Made by a program: the position numbers and the translations under genes
Notes under the pieces: model-generated
What the model was told of the DNA's origin: nothing
Seen by the model: the letters and a program-made list of their open reading frames with translations, nothing else
Database searches by the model: none
Shown: piece by piece, positions 7,102 to 14,400 of the stretch
How the letters are laid out: every line of letters starts with the position of its first letter
Position numbering within the stretch: the first letter of the stretch is position 1
From: Gammaproteobacteria bacterium HGW-Gammaproteobacteria-14
GTDB taxonomy: Bacteria; Pseudomonadota; Gammaproteobacteria; Pseudomonadales; Alcanivoracaceae
Length of the DNA: 20,568 bases
Assembly (NCBI GenBank): GCA_002840115.1
Contig: PGZG01000008.1
Span: 1 to 20,568, forward strand
Direction: 5' to 3'

Positions 7102-8361
7102 ATGAGCGCAGTTAAAAAAAGCTCGGAAAAAGAAAGCTCAGCGGATGGCCGTTTGCCCGTTACGGTGCTTTCCGGGTTTCTGGGTGCAGGAAAGACAACC
7201 CTGCTAAATCATGTGCTGAATAATCGCGAGGGCCGTCGTGTTGCCGTGATTGTGAATGATATGTCAGAAGTGAATGTGGATGCCGAACTGGTTCGTGAGG
7301 GTGGCGCCCAATTGTCACGTACCGAAGAACGGCTTGTGGAAATGAGCAACGGCTGTATTTGCTGCACTTTGCGAGAAGACCTTCTTGAAGAAGTGGCGCG
7401 GTTGTCCCGCGAGGGTCGGTTTGATTATTTGTTGATTGAATCCACCGGGATTTCCGAGCCACTGCCGGTGGCAGAAACCTTTACCTTTGAAGATGAACAG
7501 GGACAGTCGCTCTCATCCATGTCTCGCCTCGATACCATGGTCACTGTGGTGGACGCATTTAATTTCCTGCGGGACTACTCCAGCCAGGATTCTCTCACTG
7601 AAAGAGGGGAATCATTAGGAGAAGATGATGATCGGAATGTGGTGGATCTGCTGATTGAGCAAGTTGAGTTCTGTGACGTGCTGGTTATCAGCAAGCCGGA
7701 TATGGTGAGCGTCGATGAACTTTCCCAGCTGCAGGGGATTCTCAAAAGACTCAACCCGCGGGCCCGGCAGGTGGTAGCGGAGTTCGGCAAGGTTCCTCTG
7801 GACAGTATTCTGGACACCGGGCTATTTGATTTTGAAGAAGCGTCGCAGGCGCCGGGCTGGTTAAAAGAGCTGCGTGGTGAGCATACGCCGGAGACTGAAG
7901 AGTATGGTATCAGCAGCTTTGTGTACCGGGCGCGCAAGCCGTTCCATCCACAGCGCTTCTGGGATTTGATTCAGCAGGAATGGCCGGGCGTAGTGCGATC
8001 CAAGGGTTGGTTCTGGTTGGCGAGCCGTCCCGAGTTTGCCGGGCAGTGGTCCCAGGCCGGCGGAGCCTGTCGCCATGGTCAGGCTGGGCTATGGTGGGTG
8101 GCGGTGGACCGTGAGAATTGGCCGGACGATGAAGTATGGCGAGCTGGCATTGAGCGAAAATGGGACGACCTTTGGGGCGACAGGCGTCAGGAAATGGTCA
8201 TTATCGGTATGCAAATGGATGAACCCGGGCTGTGGGCTAAGCTGGACGCCTGTCTGATTACCGATGAAGAAGTTGCCGAAGGGGTGGAGGCCTGGCTCCA
8301 GTATCCCGATCCGTTTTCACCCTGGGGTTATGTTGAAAATCATGACGATGAAGCTTCGTGA
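7102..8361 (+). CDS. zigA: ZigA-type zinc-associated G3E GTPase
   Basis: A 419-residue protein matching the long ZigA branch of G3E GTPases. In Acinetobacter, ZigA is a zinc-binding GTPase induced by zinc starvation and linked to histidine utilisation. Walker A is GFLGAGKTT (25-33), with NGCICCTLREDLL carrying the CxCC site (85-88), ESTGISEP (113-120), and base-recognition SKPD (197-200), where Ser replaces the usual Asn. The C-terminal CobW domain begins near 275 with SFVYRARKPFHPQRFW, and the end YPDPFSPW is typical of the branch. The start is ATG 7102, with CAGGTG upstream. It lies 46 nt after the first GTPase gene and 7 nt before the His-rich gene, so it is most likely in the same operon. 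Confidence 0.9.
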   Translation: MSAVKKSSEKESSADGRLPVTVLSGFLGAGKTTLLNHVLNNREGRRVAVIVNDMSEVNVDAELVREGGAQLSRTEERLVEMSNGCICCTLREDLLEEVARLSREGRFDYLLIESTGISEPLPVAETFTFEDEQGQSLSSMSRLDTMVTVVDAFNFLRDYSSQDSLTERGESLGEDDDRNVVDLLIEQVEFCDVLVISKPDMVSVDELSQLQGILKRLNPRARQVVAEFGKVPLDSILDTGLFDFEEASQAPGWLKELRGEHTPETEEYGISSFVYRARKPFHPQRFWDLIQQEWPGVVRSKGWFWLASRPEFAGQWSQAGGACRHGQAGLWWVAVDRENWPDDEVWRAGIERKWDDLWGDRRQEMVIIGMQMDEPGLWAKLDACLITDEEVAEGVEAWLQYPDPFSPWGYVENHDDEAS

Positions 8362-8368
8362 GAGGTAA

Positions 8369-8986
8369 ATGATGATAACTCCTATGCGTCTCTTTTTTAT
8401 GGCTTGCCTGTATCTGAGTGGCACAGTCTATGCCGCTGGAGTCCATGTTCATGGTCAGGGGCAGTTGCAGGTGGCGCTGGAAGGGGCGGGGCTGGATATC
8501 CTGCTAACGATTCCGGCCATGGATATGGTGGGTTTTGAGCATCAGCCCTCATCAAGCGCCCACAAGAAAGCGGTAAGATCAGCGCAGCAACGTTTGCAGG
8601 ATGCATCGGCGGTAGTGTTGCTACCTGCGGAGGCTCGTTGTGAATTGCGATCTGCGGAGGTGAGTAGCGAGTTGTTATCCTCGCTGCAGAATCATAATCA
8701 TCATGGTCATGGTCATGGTCATAAAGAAAAGCGTGAACATGCATCTAGAAATGACCATGGTCAGAAGGAGCATTCCCACCAGCATAATGATCATCCTCAT
8801 GCGGATTTTTCCGTCAGCTATCATTATCAATGCGATCGGCCAGATGCTCTGTCGCTTTTAACTCTAGTCCTGTTAGAGGACTTTCCAGCGCTATCATTAA
8901 ATGCGGAGTTGGTGTCAGACCGTGGTGTTCGCAGTGATGTGCTGACCGCAGCTGCCCCCCGGTTAGTATTGACGCCGGGGCGCTGA
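8369..8986 (+). CDS. DUF2796 His-rich periplasmic protein, putative zinc-binding component
   Basis: A 205-residue secreted protein (204 if the second, better spaced ATG at 8372 is used; AGAGG lies at 8361-8365). A signal peptide covers about residues 1-22, ending VYA, and the mature protein starts AGVHVHGQGQL with an HxH pair typical of DUF2796. A low-complexity segment at 109-144 carries 13 histidines in 36 residues, partly as HGHGHGH, and would bind several metal ions. The C-terminal domain (about 147-205) includes YHYQCDRPDALS. The best known relative, as I recall, is P. aeruginosa PA4063, reported as induced by zinc depletion and as a zinc-binding periplasmic protein next to an ABC module. 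The stop codon overlaps the ABC ATPase start (TGATG). Role proposed: periplasmic zinc capture for the adjacent ABC system, or zinc storage or chaperoning; unproven. Confidence 0.88.
   Translation: MMITPMRLFFMACLYLSGTVYAAGVHVHGQGQLQVALEGAGLDILLTIPAMDMVGFEHQPSSSAHKKAVRSAQQRLQDASAVVLLPAEARCELRSAEVSSELLSSLQNHNHHGHGHGHKEKREHASRNDHGQKEHSHQHNDHPHADFSVSYHYQCDRPDALSLLTLVLLEDFPALSLNAELVSDRGVRSDVLTAAAPRLVLTPGR
8702..8722 (+). repeat. Short tandem repeat (CATGGT)3-CAT in the His-rich coding segment
   Basis: Three exact 6-bp units at 8702-8719 plus a partial unit encode the alternating His-Gly run of the DUF2796 protein. Copy-number changes would keep the frame and alter the number of histidines. Confidence 0.8.
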
Positions 8987-9690
8987 TGAGCCTGTTGCTG
9001 TTGCAGGATATTGTTTTCAGTTGGCCGAAGCAGTTGCAGCCGACAGTACAGCTGCAACGGTTGGAAGTGGCGCCGCAGGAGCGCATTTTTCTGCGTGGTC
9101 CCAGTGGCTCGGGGAAAACCACACTGCTATCTCTGATGGCTGGTATCGCAACACCTCAGCATGGCAGCGTTTCTTTTCAGAATCAGGACATTGTGCCATG
9201 GTCCGGTTCCCAGCGGGATCGTTGGCGGGCGGATCAGCTGGGTATTGTGTTTCAGTTATTTAATCTTCTGCCCTATTTGTCCGTGCTCGACAATGTACTG
9301 CTTAGCGCTCGTTTTTCGACGGCCCGTCGTCAGAGGGCAGAGCAGTCTGGTGGATCCGCCCGGCAGGAAGCAACCCGTCTATTATCCCGTCTTGGCTTGC
9401 AGGAAGCATTATGGTCCCGTCCGGCTACCACCTTGTCGGTGGGGCAGCAGCAACGAGTGGCCGTTGCGCGGGCGTTGCTGGGGCGACCGGCATTAGTGCT
9501 GGCCGACGAGCCGACCTCCGCCCTTGATGGAGATCATCGGGATCAGTTTATTCAACTGCTAATCGAGGAGGCGGATGCTGCAGGTAGTGCGCTGCTCTTT
9601 GTGAGTCATGATATGGCATTGGCGAAACATTTTTCACGCGCTATCGATCTATCAGACATTAACCATGCGCAGCGACAGGGGACTTTTTGA
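8986..9690 (+). CDS. ABC transporter ATP-binding protein, LolD/MacB-like
   Basis: A 234-residue ATPase subunit of a type VII (MacB/LolCDE-like) ABC system, on the cytoplasmic face of the inner membrane. Walker A is GPSGSGKTT (38-46). The Q-loop glutamine is at 90 in VFQLFNLLPYLSVLDNV. The signature is LSVGQQQR (150-157, with V in the third position of LSGGQ). Walker B is LVLADEP (170-176) and the H-loop is SHD (207-209). All catalytic elements are present. It starts within the stop codon of the DUF2796 gene and its own stop overlaps the permease start, so the three are translationally coupled. It resembles PA4064 of the P. aeruginosa zinc-depletion cluster. Members of this ABC class usually drive periplasmic mechanical work rather than classical import. 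Confidence 0.92.
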   Translation: MSLLLLQDIVFSWPKQLQPTVQLQRLEVAPQERIFLRGPSGSGKTTLLSLMAGIATPQHGSVSFQNQDIVPWSGSQRDRWRADQLGIVFQLFNLLPYLSVLDNVLLSARFSTARRQRAEQSGGSARQEATRLLSRLGLQEALWSRPATTLSVGQQQRVAVARALLGRPALVLADEPTSALDGDHRDQFIQLLIEEADAAGSALLFVSHDMALAKHFSRAIDLSDINHAQRQGTF

Positions 9691-10949
9691 TGGCCTTGTT
9701 GTCACTTGCCGCTCGAAGTTTGTTGAACCGCTGGGGTACGGCGGTTTTAGTGGTATTGTCGTTGGCGCTGAGCGTTACTTTATTGCTTGGCGTCGAAAGA
9801 TTGCGAGAGCAGGTGCGAGACAGTTTTGCCAGCACAGTATCCGGTGTTGATTTAATTGTCGGCGCCCGAAGTGGACCCCTGAACTTATTACTTTATAGCG
9901 TGTTCCGGATGGGGGAGCCGACGGCGAATGTCAGCTGGAGCAGCGTTAGTGATTTGGCAAACCACCCCTCGGTGGATTGGGTGGTGCCGTTATCTCTGGG
10001 TGACTCCCATCGAGGCTTTCGTGTGCTGGGGACGTCTACGGTCTACTTTGATCGTTATCAGTATGGGCGTGGGCAGCAATTGGTATTGGCGCAAGGGAGT
10101 CGTTTTGATGACCTGTTTGATGCGGTGCTCGGTGCCAATGTTGCCACTCGACTGGGCTACTCTATCGGTGACGAAATCATTGTTGCCCACGGTGCGGGTG
10201 ACGTGAGTTTTGTTGAGCATGGTGATAAGCCATTTACGGTTGTCGGTATTTTGGCGCCAACCGGTACGCCAGTGGATAACACTGTCCATGTTTCACTGGA
10301 AGCGACTGAAGCGATTCATGCGGATTGGATGGCAGGAGCTCCGGTTCCTGGGATGCGCTTGACGTCAGAGCAAGTTCGGCAACGAGATCTTACTCCCCGG
10401 TCGGTGACGGCAGTGATGGTTGGCTTGAAATCCCGGGTTGCGGTTTTTCAGGTGCAGCGGATGGTTAACAATTATCGGGAGGAAGCCTTGATGGCGATTA
10501 TTCCCGGTGTTGCACTGCACCAGCTATGGAAGATGATGGCCGTGGCAGAGAACGCACTGGCGCTGGTGGCCTGGATGGTATTGTTGGTGGCTTTGGTGGT
10601 TATGCTGACGGCCCTGTTAACCGCGCTGAACGAGCGTCGCCGGGAAATGGCAATTCTGCGGGCACTGGGAGCAAGGTCCTGGCAAATATTTGCCCTTATC
10701 ATTGGTGAGAGCTTGTTGCTGACGTTACTGGGAGTTGTTGCCGGGGTTCTGTTGTTGCAGGGTGTATCCTGGGTGGCGGCACCGTTAGTGTCTGCCCAGC
10801 TGGGGCTTGCCTTGAGCATCTGGCCGCCGTCTGCAAAGGAATTTATCCTGATTGGCATCGTCATACTGGCGGGCATGGTGGCCGGACTGTGGCCGGCATG
10901 GCGTGCCTACCGACAATCACTGGCCGATGGCCTTGGAACCCGATTGTGA
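9690..10949 (+). CDS. FtsX-like (MacB/LolC-type) ABC permease
   Basis: A 419-residue inner-membrane permease with the four-helix FtsX/MacB topology. TM1 is at about 16-36 and a periplasmic domain at about 40-285 (DLIVGARSGPLNLLLYSVF near its start). TM2 is at about 289-313, TM3 at about 333-358 and TM4 at about 384-406. The cytoplasmic coupling segment NERRREMAILRALGA (314-328) is typical of the FtsX domain. The ATG at 9690 uses the last base of the ATPase stop codon (TGATG); a TTG one codon earlier is less likely. It pairs with the preceding ATPase. Known relatives extract lipoproteins, export substrates or transmit mechanical force to periplasmic partners; here the likely partners are the DUF2796 and DUF3299 proteins. 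Whether this complex imports zinc or does something else is unresolved. Confidence 0.9.
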   Translation: MALLSLAARSLLNRWGTAVLVVLSLALSVTLLLGVERLREQVRDSFASTVSGVDLIVGARSGPLNLLLYSVFRMGEPTANVSWSSVSDLANHPSVDWVVPLSLGDSHRGFRVLGTSTVYFDRYQYGRGQQLVLAQGSRFDDLFDAVLGANVATRLGYSIGDEIIVAHGAGDVSFVEHGDKPFTVVGILAPTGTPVDNTVHVSLEATEAIHADWMAGAPVPGMRLTSEQVRQRDLTPRSVTAVMVGLKSRVAVFQVQRMVNNYREEALMAIIPGVALHQLWKMMAVAENALALVAWMVLLVALVVMLTALLTALNERRREMAILRALGARSWQIFALIIGESLLLTLLGVVAGVLLLQGVSWVAAPLVSAQLGLALSIWPPSAKEFILIGIVILAGMVAGLWPAWRAYRQSLADGLGTRL

Positions 10950-10963
10950 TTAGAAAGTTAGCA

Positions 10964-11503
10964 ATGCGTTATATGCCATTGTATTCGTTGTTAGTCGCAG
11001 CGCTGAGCTGCCTGTTGCTGATCCATAATGTGGCAGTTGCAGCGGAGCCCCGTCAGTTGGAATGGAATGAATTAGTCCCCGCAGACTGGGAGCCGGCGGG
11101 TTTGTTTGAGGAGTTTGCCGGTATCACCGATATCGATGATGGCGATCCTGTGGCGGAAAAAATCATGAACCGCATCCGCGAGGTATGGGATAGCGCACCG
11201 CTGGTCGAGTCTCTGGATGGTTTGCGCGTAAAGATTCCCGGCTATGGTGTGCCGCTGGATGGTGATGCGGAACGGGTGCAGAGTTTCCTGTTGGTGCCCT
11301 ATTTCGGCGCCTGTATCCATACACCGCCACCACCGCGCAATCAGATTGTTCTGGTGACCATGAAGGCAGATGGCGTGCCACTGGATGATGCTTTCGGGGC
11401 ACTATGGATCACCGGTACTTTAAAAGTAGAGCCTGCGGATACGGAGTACGGACACGCGGGTTACACCCTCGTGGCAGATAAGGCCGAGGTCTTTGCATAC
11501 TGA
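10964..11503 (+). CDS. DUF3299 periplasmic protein of the zinc-responsive module
   Basis: A 179-residue exported protein. A signal peptide covers about residues 1-27, ending AVAA. The mature domain matches DUF3299: LEWNELVPADW at its start, GLRVKIPGYGVPLDG (86-100), and FLLVPYFGACIHTPPPPRNQ (108-127), whose Cys117 and His119 are candidate metal ligands or catalytic residues. The DUF2796 - ATPase - permease - DUF3299 order is the same as I recall for P. aeruginosa PA4063-PA4066. The frame is open upstream to 10889, overlapping the permease, but the ATG at 10964 gives a proper signal peptide and lies 14 nt after the permease stop; its ribosome binding site is weak. No biochemical function is established for the family. 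Confidence 0.85.
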   Translation: MRYMPLYSLLVAALSCLLLIHNVAVAAEPRQLEWNELVPADWEPAGLFEEFAGITDIDDGDPVAEKIMNRIREVWDSAPLVESLDGLRVKIPGYGVPLDGDAERVQSFLLVPYFGACIHTPPPPRNQIVLVTMKADGVPLDDAFGALWITGTLKVEPADTEYGHAGYTLVADKAEVFAY

Positions 11504-11514
11504 CGGAGTGGTTT

Positions 11515-11853
11515 ATGGCAGAAACTATTTTTTCAAAAATCATTAAAAAAGAAATTCCGGCGGATATCCTCTATGAGGACGATGAGGCCTTGGCATTTCG
11601 CGATATTAACGCTCAGGCGCCGGTGCATTTTCTGGTAATCCCGAAAAAACCGATTCCCAAACTCAGTGATGCTGAGCCGGAAGATCAGTCTTTGTTAGGG
11701 CACTTGCTGCTGGTGGCGAATACTGTGGCTAAGCAGGAAGGCCTTACGGATTTTCGCCTCAATGTGAATAACGGCGCGGGTGCCAGCCAAACTGTATTCC
11801 ACCTCCATGTACATGTGCTGGGTGGCCGCCCGTTCAGTTGGCCACCGGGCTGA
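11515..11853 (+). CDS. hinT: HIT-family nucleotide hydrolase (HinT-like)
   Basis: A 112-residue cytoplasmic protein of the histidine triad superfamily. The start TIFSKIIKKEIPADILYEDD and the C-terminal FHLHVHVLGGR are diagnostic. The triad histidines are 96, 98 and 100. HinT proteins hydrolyse nucleoside phosphoramidates and aminoacyl-adenylates. Length and ends are complete (the usual C-terminus ending with WPPG). ATG 11515 has GGAG 7 nt upstream and lies only 11 nt after the DUF3299 stop, so cotranscription with the zinc-type cluster is likely, although HinT has no established zinc role. The gene ends 21 nt from the convergent esterase gene, with no obvious terminator. Confidence 0.93.
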   Translation: MAETIFSKIIKKEIPADILYEDDEALAFRDINAQAPVHFLVIPKKPIPKLSDAEPEDQSLLGHLLLVANTVAKQEGLTDFRLNVNNGAGASQTVFHLHVHVLGGRPFSWPPG

Positions 11854-11874
11854 TTACCCAGGGTGTGTTCGTCC

Positions 11875-12837
11875 TCAGGTTTCTGTGCGATTCACCCAGC
11901 CCGCCATTTCTTCAATGGCATCGTTCGCGCTTTTGAGTATTCCTGCTTGTGCCGGAAATACATGCCACCTGTCTTGATACACGTTAAACCTTACCTCAAC
12001 GTCTGCAGCGCTTAGTGCGCTGTAGAGTCTTTCCGAATCGTTTAGCAGGATTTCGTCGCTGCCGGTAATGATAAGCGTGGGTGGCAGTTGGCTCAGGTCG
12101 CCGAGCAAAGGTGACACTCGGGGATCGTCCCGATGATTCGGGGCGTACTGTTTGACGGCATTTTCCAGCGTGGGCCAGCTTAGCATCACTTCTCCGGTGG
12201 GTTCTGGAAGATGCTTTGTCGGGTGGGTCAGGTCGGCCCACGGCGATAGCACAATCAGGCTGCCGGGAAGCGGCAAGTCTTCGTCGCGAAGGCGCATGGC
12301 GGTGGACAGGGTTAGCCCGCCACCGGCGGAGTCTCCGGCGATGGTAATTTGACCGGCGGCGTAGCCATTATCCAGTAACCAGCGGTAAGCGATGAGGGCA
12401 TCATCGTTGGCGGCGGGGTAGGGGTGCTCCGGCGCCAGCCGGTAATCAATGGCAAATACGGTGGCATTACTGGCTTTTGCCAGATAAGAACAAATGCTCC
12501 GATGGGTTGCCGGGCTGCCAACGCAATAGGCTCCGCCATGCAGGTATAGCACCACCTTGTCCGAAGGCTCATGGGATGCTGCGGCTTCTCCGGCAACGCT
12601 GCCCAGCTGTATGGGTTGGAAACGTATGCCAGAGGCGGTAAACATGGTGCTGGCGAGCGCGCGCAGACCAAGCCGTAATGCCGGAGTTGGCATCGCCGGG
12701 CTGAACATCGGTTTTAACAGAGTGCGTAGAGTCCCGCGCATAATGGTGGCAATAATGCGCTGGCTGGCGCCCTGAGGGGCGGCGATGTTATTGCGCTTGT
12801 TATTGCTCGTGCGGGTATTGCTGCTACTGGTAGTCAT
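11875..12837 (-). CDS. Alpha/beta hydrolase, hormone-sensitive-lipase family esterase
   Basis: A 320-residue esterase of the HSL (family IV) type, hydrolysing short- to medium-chain carboxylic esters. The oxyanion-hole motif is HGGAY (100-104), the nucleophile is Ser170 in GDSAGG (168-173), the likely acid is Asp261 in TGSDEILLND and the likely base is His292 in RWHVF. DYRLAPEHPYPAA (131-143) is diagnostic. The first 22 residues are Ser/Thr/Asn-rich and probably disordered; a later start cannot be excluded, but GGAAG precedes the ATG at 12837. It overlaps the end of the monooxygenase gene by 14 nt and is translated after it, so the two probably form an operon in which the monooxygenase makes an ester and this enzyme cleaves it. 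That pairing is known for Baeyer-Villiger pathways; the substrate here is unknown. Confidence 0.9.
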   Translation of the reverse strand: MTTSSSNTRTSNNKRNNIAAPQGASQRIIATIMRGTLRTLLKPMFSPAMPTPALRLGLRALASTMFTASGIRFQPIQLGSVAGEAAASHEPSDKVVLYLHGGAYCVGSPATHRSICSYLAKASNATVFAIDYRLAPEHPYPAANDDALIAYRWLLDNGYAAGQITIAGDSAGGGLTLSTAMRLRDEDLPLPGSLIVLSPWADLTHPTKHLPEPTGEVMLSWPTLENAVKQYAPNHRDDPRVSPLLGDLSQLPPTLIITGSDEILLNDSERLYSALSAADVEVRFNVYQDRWHVFPAQAGILKSANDAIEEMAGWVNRTET

Positions 12838-14272
12838 TGAGATTCACTTCCCGTGTGTTGGCCCGATAACGGAAGGTAAAGCCGGGCCAGTTATTGGTGT
12901 TCTTGCCGCTCTCGGTTTTATACCAACTGGTGCAGCCTTTTTCCCACACCGTGTTACGAATTTGTGTCTGCAGGGAAGCATTAAAACTCGCCTGAATATC
13001 CGCGCGCACTTCGAGCGAGCGCAGCGATTTTTCCTGCATGGTACGCAAGCATTCCAGTACGTAATGGATCTGGCTTTCCAGCATATAAATGATGGAGCTG
13101 TGGCCAAGATTTGTATTGGGGCCATACAGCATGAAAAGGTTCGGGAAGCCATGGACGGTAATGCCCAGATAGGCCTCTGCGCCTTCTTTCCAGGCTTGAT
13201 TCAGAGAGAGCCCGTTGCGGCCGGTGATCTCAATCGGGGACAAAAACTCCGTGGCACGAAAGCCAGTGCCATAAATAATAACGTCCGCCGGGTGCAAAGT
13301 ACCGTCACGGGTAACGATGCCTTCGGCGGTAATATGATCAATGCCATCGCATTCAACCGTGACATTAGATTGTGCCAGCGCCGGGAAATAGTCATTGGAA
13401 AGCAAGATGCGTTTACAGCCTAATGGGTAGTCCGGTGTGAGCTTGCGGCGTAAATCGGCATCTTTAACGGCTCTGTTCAGATGATGGCGAAACAGAAAAT
13501 GGTAGAAGTGCATTGCCCATTGCAGGGAAGTAAAACCGAGTACCCGAGTTTCGTAGGTTGTCCAGATACGCCCCCGATCCAGCTTTTGCAGGATCGGGAA
13601 GCGACGCAATAGTGCCAATGTCAGGCGACTATAGGCTTTGTCCGCTTTGGGGATTACATAGGCTGCGGAGCGCTGAAACAGGGTGAGCTGGGCGGCCTGC
13701 TTTGCCACTTCCGGCACAAACTGAATGGCGCTGGCCCCGGTGCCGATCACCGCCACTCGCTTGCCTTTGAGCTCAAGATCATCGGGCCACTCGGCGGAAT
13801 GGAACGCTGGGCCCGGGAATGATTCAACGCCTTTGATAGCAGGAATCATTGGCCGATTAAGCTGTCCGGTGGCGGTAATAAGAATGTTGGCAGTGAGCTG
13901 TTCGTTTTCACCGATGGTGATTTCCCATAGACTCTTTTCTTCGTCGAAGCGTGCCGAGCGCACTTCGCAGTGGAAGCGAATGTGCCGCATCAGGTCATAT
14001 TTTTCTGCGCAGTGTCGCAAGTAGGCCTCGATTTCCGGTTGCGGGGCAAAACGTCGAGACCAGTCTGGATTCGGTTCGAAGGAGAACGAATACAGATGCG
14101 AGGGGACATCGCAGGCAGCACCGGGATAGCGATTGTCTCGCCAGCAGCCACCGACCGCATGGCTCTTCTCCAGCACTAACAGGGAGGTTTCCCCTTTTTG
14201 CCGAAGCCGTATGGCCATGCCCAGGCCGCCAAAGCCTGCACCGATAATCAGGGTATTGAAGTGTTGGCTCAT
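12824..14272 (-). CDS. Flavin-dependent Baeyer-Villiger-type monooxygenase
   Basis: A 482-residue flavoprotein monooxygenase. The FAD-binding Rossmann motif is GAGFGG (11-16) and the NADPH-binding motif is GTGASA (177-182). The Baeyer-Villiger fingerprint FxGxxxHxxxWP is matched by FPGPAFHSAEWP (152-163). CWRDNRYPGAACDVPSHLYS (43-62) is also typical of the class, which inserts one oxygen from O2 into ketones to give esters or lactones. The ATG at 14272 has GGAA close upstream. The gene is shorter than the roughly 540-residue cyclohexanone monooxygenases and nearer the shorter group seen in hydrocarbon-degrading bacteria and mycobacteria. Its end overlaps the esterase gene. Its promoter region contains three TGATCA sites and may be controlled by an unlinked regulator, since no TetR or AraC gene is next to it. 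Confidence 0.92.
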   Translation of the reverse strand: MSQHFNTLIIGAGFGGLGMAIRLRQKGETSLLVLEKSHAVGGCWRDNRYPGAACDVPSHLYSFSFEPNPDWSRRFAPQPEIEAYLRHCAEKYDLMRHIRFHCEVRSARFDEEKSLWEITIGENEQLTANILITATGQLNRPMIPAIKGVESFPGPAFHSAEWPDDLELKGKRVAVIGTGASAIQFVPEVAKQAAQLTLFQRSAAYVIPKADKAYSRLTLALLRRFPILQKLDRGRIWTTYETRVLGFTSLQWAMHFYHFLFRHHLNRAVKDADLRRKLTPDYPLGCKRILLSNDYFPALAQSNVTVECDGIDHITAEGIVTRDGTLHPADVIIYGTGFRATEFLSPIEITGRNGLSLNQAWKEGAEAYLGITVHGFPNLFMLYGPNTNLGHSSIIYMLESQIHYVLECLRTMQEKSLRSLEVRADIQASFNASLQTQIRNTVWEKGCTSWYKTESGKNTNNWPGFTFRYRANTREVNLNDYQ

Positions 14273-14303
14273 TGCAATTCCAATTATTCAGGGTCGTTAA
14301 TTA

Positions 14304-14355
14304 TGATCAGGGCCGTGATGGCACAATTATGGCATTATTGATCATGTAATGATCA
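14304..14355. promoter_or_regulatory. Three TGATCA palindromes in the divergent promoter region
   Basis: TGATCA occurs at 14304-14309, 14339-14344 and 14350-14355. The second and third start 11 bp apart, about one helical turn, and the second is flanked by CATTA (14333-14337) and TAATG (14347-14351). The first overlaps CATAAT (minus strand, 14305-14300), a possible -10 box for the monooxygenase gene. This looks like an operator array for a dimeric regulator serving one or both divergent genes. The binding protein is unknown. Confidence 0.4.
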
Positions 14356-14359
14356 TAGG

Positions 14360-14380
14360 CGGGGCCATTAATAAGCCCCG
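14360..14380 (+). promoter_or_regulatory. Stem-loop just upstream of the diguanylate cyclase ribosome binding site
   Basis: The arms CGGGGC (14360-14365) and GCCCCG (14375-14380) enclose a 9-nt A/T-rich loop. The hairpin ends 8 nt before the AGGAG at 14389-14393 and swallows a possible GTG start at 14380. It could influence translation or be a remnant terminator; no T run follows. Confidence 0.3.
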
Positions 14381-14400
14381 TGGTTTGCAGGAGCCAGTCT

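Noticed and set aside
8700..8800. His-codon repeats as a possible CRISPR-like or mobile repeat
   Set aside because: Units are 6 bp, in frame and inside a coding sequence; there are no spacers.
8986..10949. ABC pair as a LolCDE lipoprotein-sorting or MacAB efflux system
   Set aside because: No second permease, MacA or TolC gene is adjacent and the partners are DUF2796 and DUF3299 proteins, so the zinc-associated module is the better fit.
12785..13423. Plus-strand open frame of 212 codons opposite the monooxygenase gene
   Set aside because: Antisense to a gene with intact FAD and NADPH motifs; no recognisable protein features.
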